From: Candidatus Bathyarchaeota archaeon
Lineage (GTDB): Archaea > Thermoproteota > Bathyarchaeia > Bathyarchaeales > Bathycorpusculaceae
Direction: 5' to 3'
DNA: 6,191 nucleotides
NCBI GenBank assembly: GCA_026014845.1
Contig: JAOZHM010000111.1
Coordinates: 1 to 6,191, forward strand
Shown piece after piece: positions 5,891 to 6,191 of this stretch. Numbering within the stretch: position 1 is the stretch's first letter; every line of letters starts with the position of its first letter. The translations under genes and the position numbers were made by a program. Below the pieces are notes generated by a model that did not search any database, was not told the origin of the DNA, and saw nothing but the letters and a program-made list of their open reading frames with translations.

Positions 5891-5899
5891 CTTATATGA
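5891..5899 (-). promoter_or_regulatory. TATA box for the metallopeptidase-HAD operon
   Basis: The minus strand reads TCATATAAG, centred about 34 bases before ATG 5861, predicting a leader of about 7 bases. The core is nearly symmetric and could also serve the plus strand. Confidence 0.45.
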
Positions 5900-5945
5900 A
5901 ATACGGAAAAGTCCATCTTAATCGACCAAATCAGTCGCGCGCGTC

Positions 5946-5973
5946 AAACGCTTAGAAACAAGGCTGCGTTTTT
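5946..5973 (+). terminator. Possible hairpin terminator in the intergenic region
   Basis: AAACGC (5946-5951) pairs with GCGTTT (5966-5971) around a 14-base loop and runs into five T (5969-5973). It resembles an intrinsic terminator, but no upstream plus-strand gene is established. Weak. Confidence 0.2.
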
Positions 5974-6049
5974 AGCTAACACCTTATACGTCTAAGGCGC
6001 TACCGAATTTCCAAATTCAACCCGGAATCATGATTGAAAATATTTATTG

Positions 6050-6059
6050 TATATAAAAG
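6050..6059 (+). promoter_or_regulatory. TATA box for membrane protein paralog B
   Basis: TATATAAAAG is a near-consensus archaeal TATA box. Transcription is expected near 6080-6085, about 20-25 bases before ATG 6105. Confidence 0.6.
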
Positions 6060-6084
6060 TTTCAAAATAGCAAGATTTACGTAC

Positions 6085-6105
6085 ATGTTCGATAATTCGA
6101 CATAA
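6085..6105 (+). other. Possible 6-codon upstream ORF overlapping the next start (TAATG)
   Basis: ATG 6085 opens a 6-codon frame (MFDNST) ending at TAA 6103-6105, whose last A is the first base of ATG 6105. The ATG lies about where transcription should begin, so it could be a leaderless mini-ORF coupled to the gene behind it. Chance cannot be excluded. Confidence 0.25.
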
Positions 6106-6191
6106 TGAAAGCCATGTCCTTCAGAGATTATCTACACGAGAAAGCAGAGGAATCAAGACACAACGAAACCCTAGCCTACCTAATGTTCCTA
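6105..6191 (+). CDS. Small membrane protein (paralog B), N-terminal part, runs off the window
   Basis: The first 29 codons are visible and open to the window's end. They align without gaps to the start of the protein encoded at 3179-3553 on the other strand: 18 of 29 residues are identical, including the full 14-residue block YLHEKAEESRHNET (residues 9-22) and a Met at codon 4. The sequence then turns hydrophobic (LAYLMFL), matching the start of the first membrane helix of paralog A. The start ATG 6105 aligns with codon 1 of the paralog; ATG 6114 is the alternative. A good TATA box is upstream. The function is unknown, and the length and C-terminus cannot be judged here. Confidence 0.8.
   Translation, partial: MKAMSFRDYLHEKAEESRHNETLAYLMFL

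Larger units (their letters stand above)
5888..5988. repeat. Direct repeat CACCTTATA in the intergenic region
   Basis: The nine bases CACCTTATA occur at 5888-5896 and 5980-5988. On the minus strand each reads TATAAGGTG. The left copy overlaps the operon TATA box; the right one may be a second upstream promoter or a shared regulatory site. Two copies of nine bases could be chance. Confidence 0.3.

Noticed and set aside
5295..5955. Plus-strand open frames at 5295-5546, 5329-5514 and 5698-5955
   Set aside because: They are antisense to the HExxH gene or the HAD start and show no domain or promoter support.
3554..6104. Mobile or invertible segment bounded by the inverted membrane-protein paralogs
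   Set aside because: The copies differ at most synonymous sites, so they are old duplicates and not recombining repeats; no transposase or integrase is present.

Overview
The window looks archaeal, probably from the TACK side and perhaps a Bathyarchaeia-like genome; that placement is a guess from gene content. The archaeal signs are TTTATA-type boxes about 25-35 bases before gene starts, several leaderless or near-leaderless starts, an archaeal-type RtcB RNA ligase, the end of an archease gene, and a tRNA-Gly with an encoded CCA. There is no prophage, insertion sequence or CRISPR array.

Layout, left to right. Bases 1-102 are the C-terminal end of archease (+), the activator of RtcB. It converges on a winged-helix DNA-binding protein (122-592, -). 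Divergent from that is an ST1585-like metallo-beta-lactamase-fold hydrolase (708-1628, +). Next comes rtcB (1716-3176, +), with a clear TATA box, a short leader with a Shine-Dalgarno sequence, and a 9-bp hairpin just upstream of the box. rtcB converges, with a 2-base gap, on a small two-helix membrane protein (3179-3553, -). Divergent from that is a protein joining a FYVE-like zinc finger, a WW-motif domain and a very basic tail (3694-4359, +). A tRNA-Gly(UCC) follows (4408-4486, +). A two-gene minus-strand operon then encodes a HExxH zincin-like protein (5346-5861) and a HAD-family hydrolase broken by a one-base frameshift (5335 down to 4581). The last 87 bases open a second copy of the two-helix membrane protein (6105 onward, +).

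How the genes relate. Archease and RtcB form a known functional pair for RNA ligation in tRNA splicing and RNA repair. The MBL hydrolase and the winged-helix protein between them have no evident link to that job. The metallopeptidase-like and HAD genes are 10 bases apart and probably co-transcribed, but their shared role is unknown. The most unusual points are the membrane-protein paralogs, which share a 14-residue juxtamembrane motif kept by purifying selection; the FYVE-like finger fused to a basic protein; the frameshifted HAD gene; and tiny leaderless ORFs that end exactly at the start codon of two genes.
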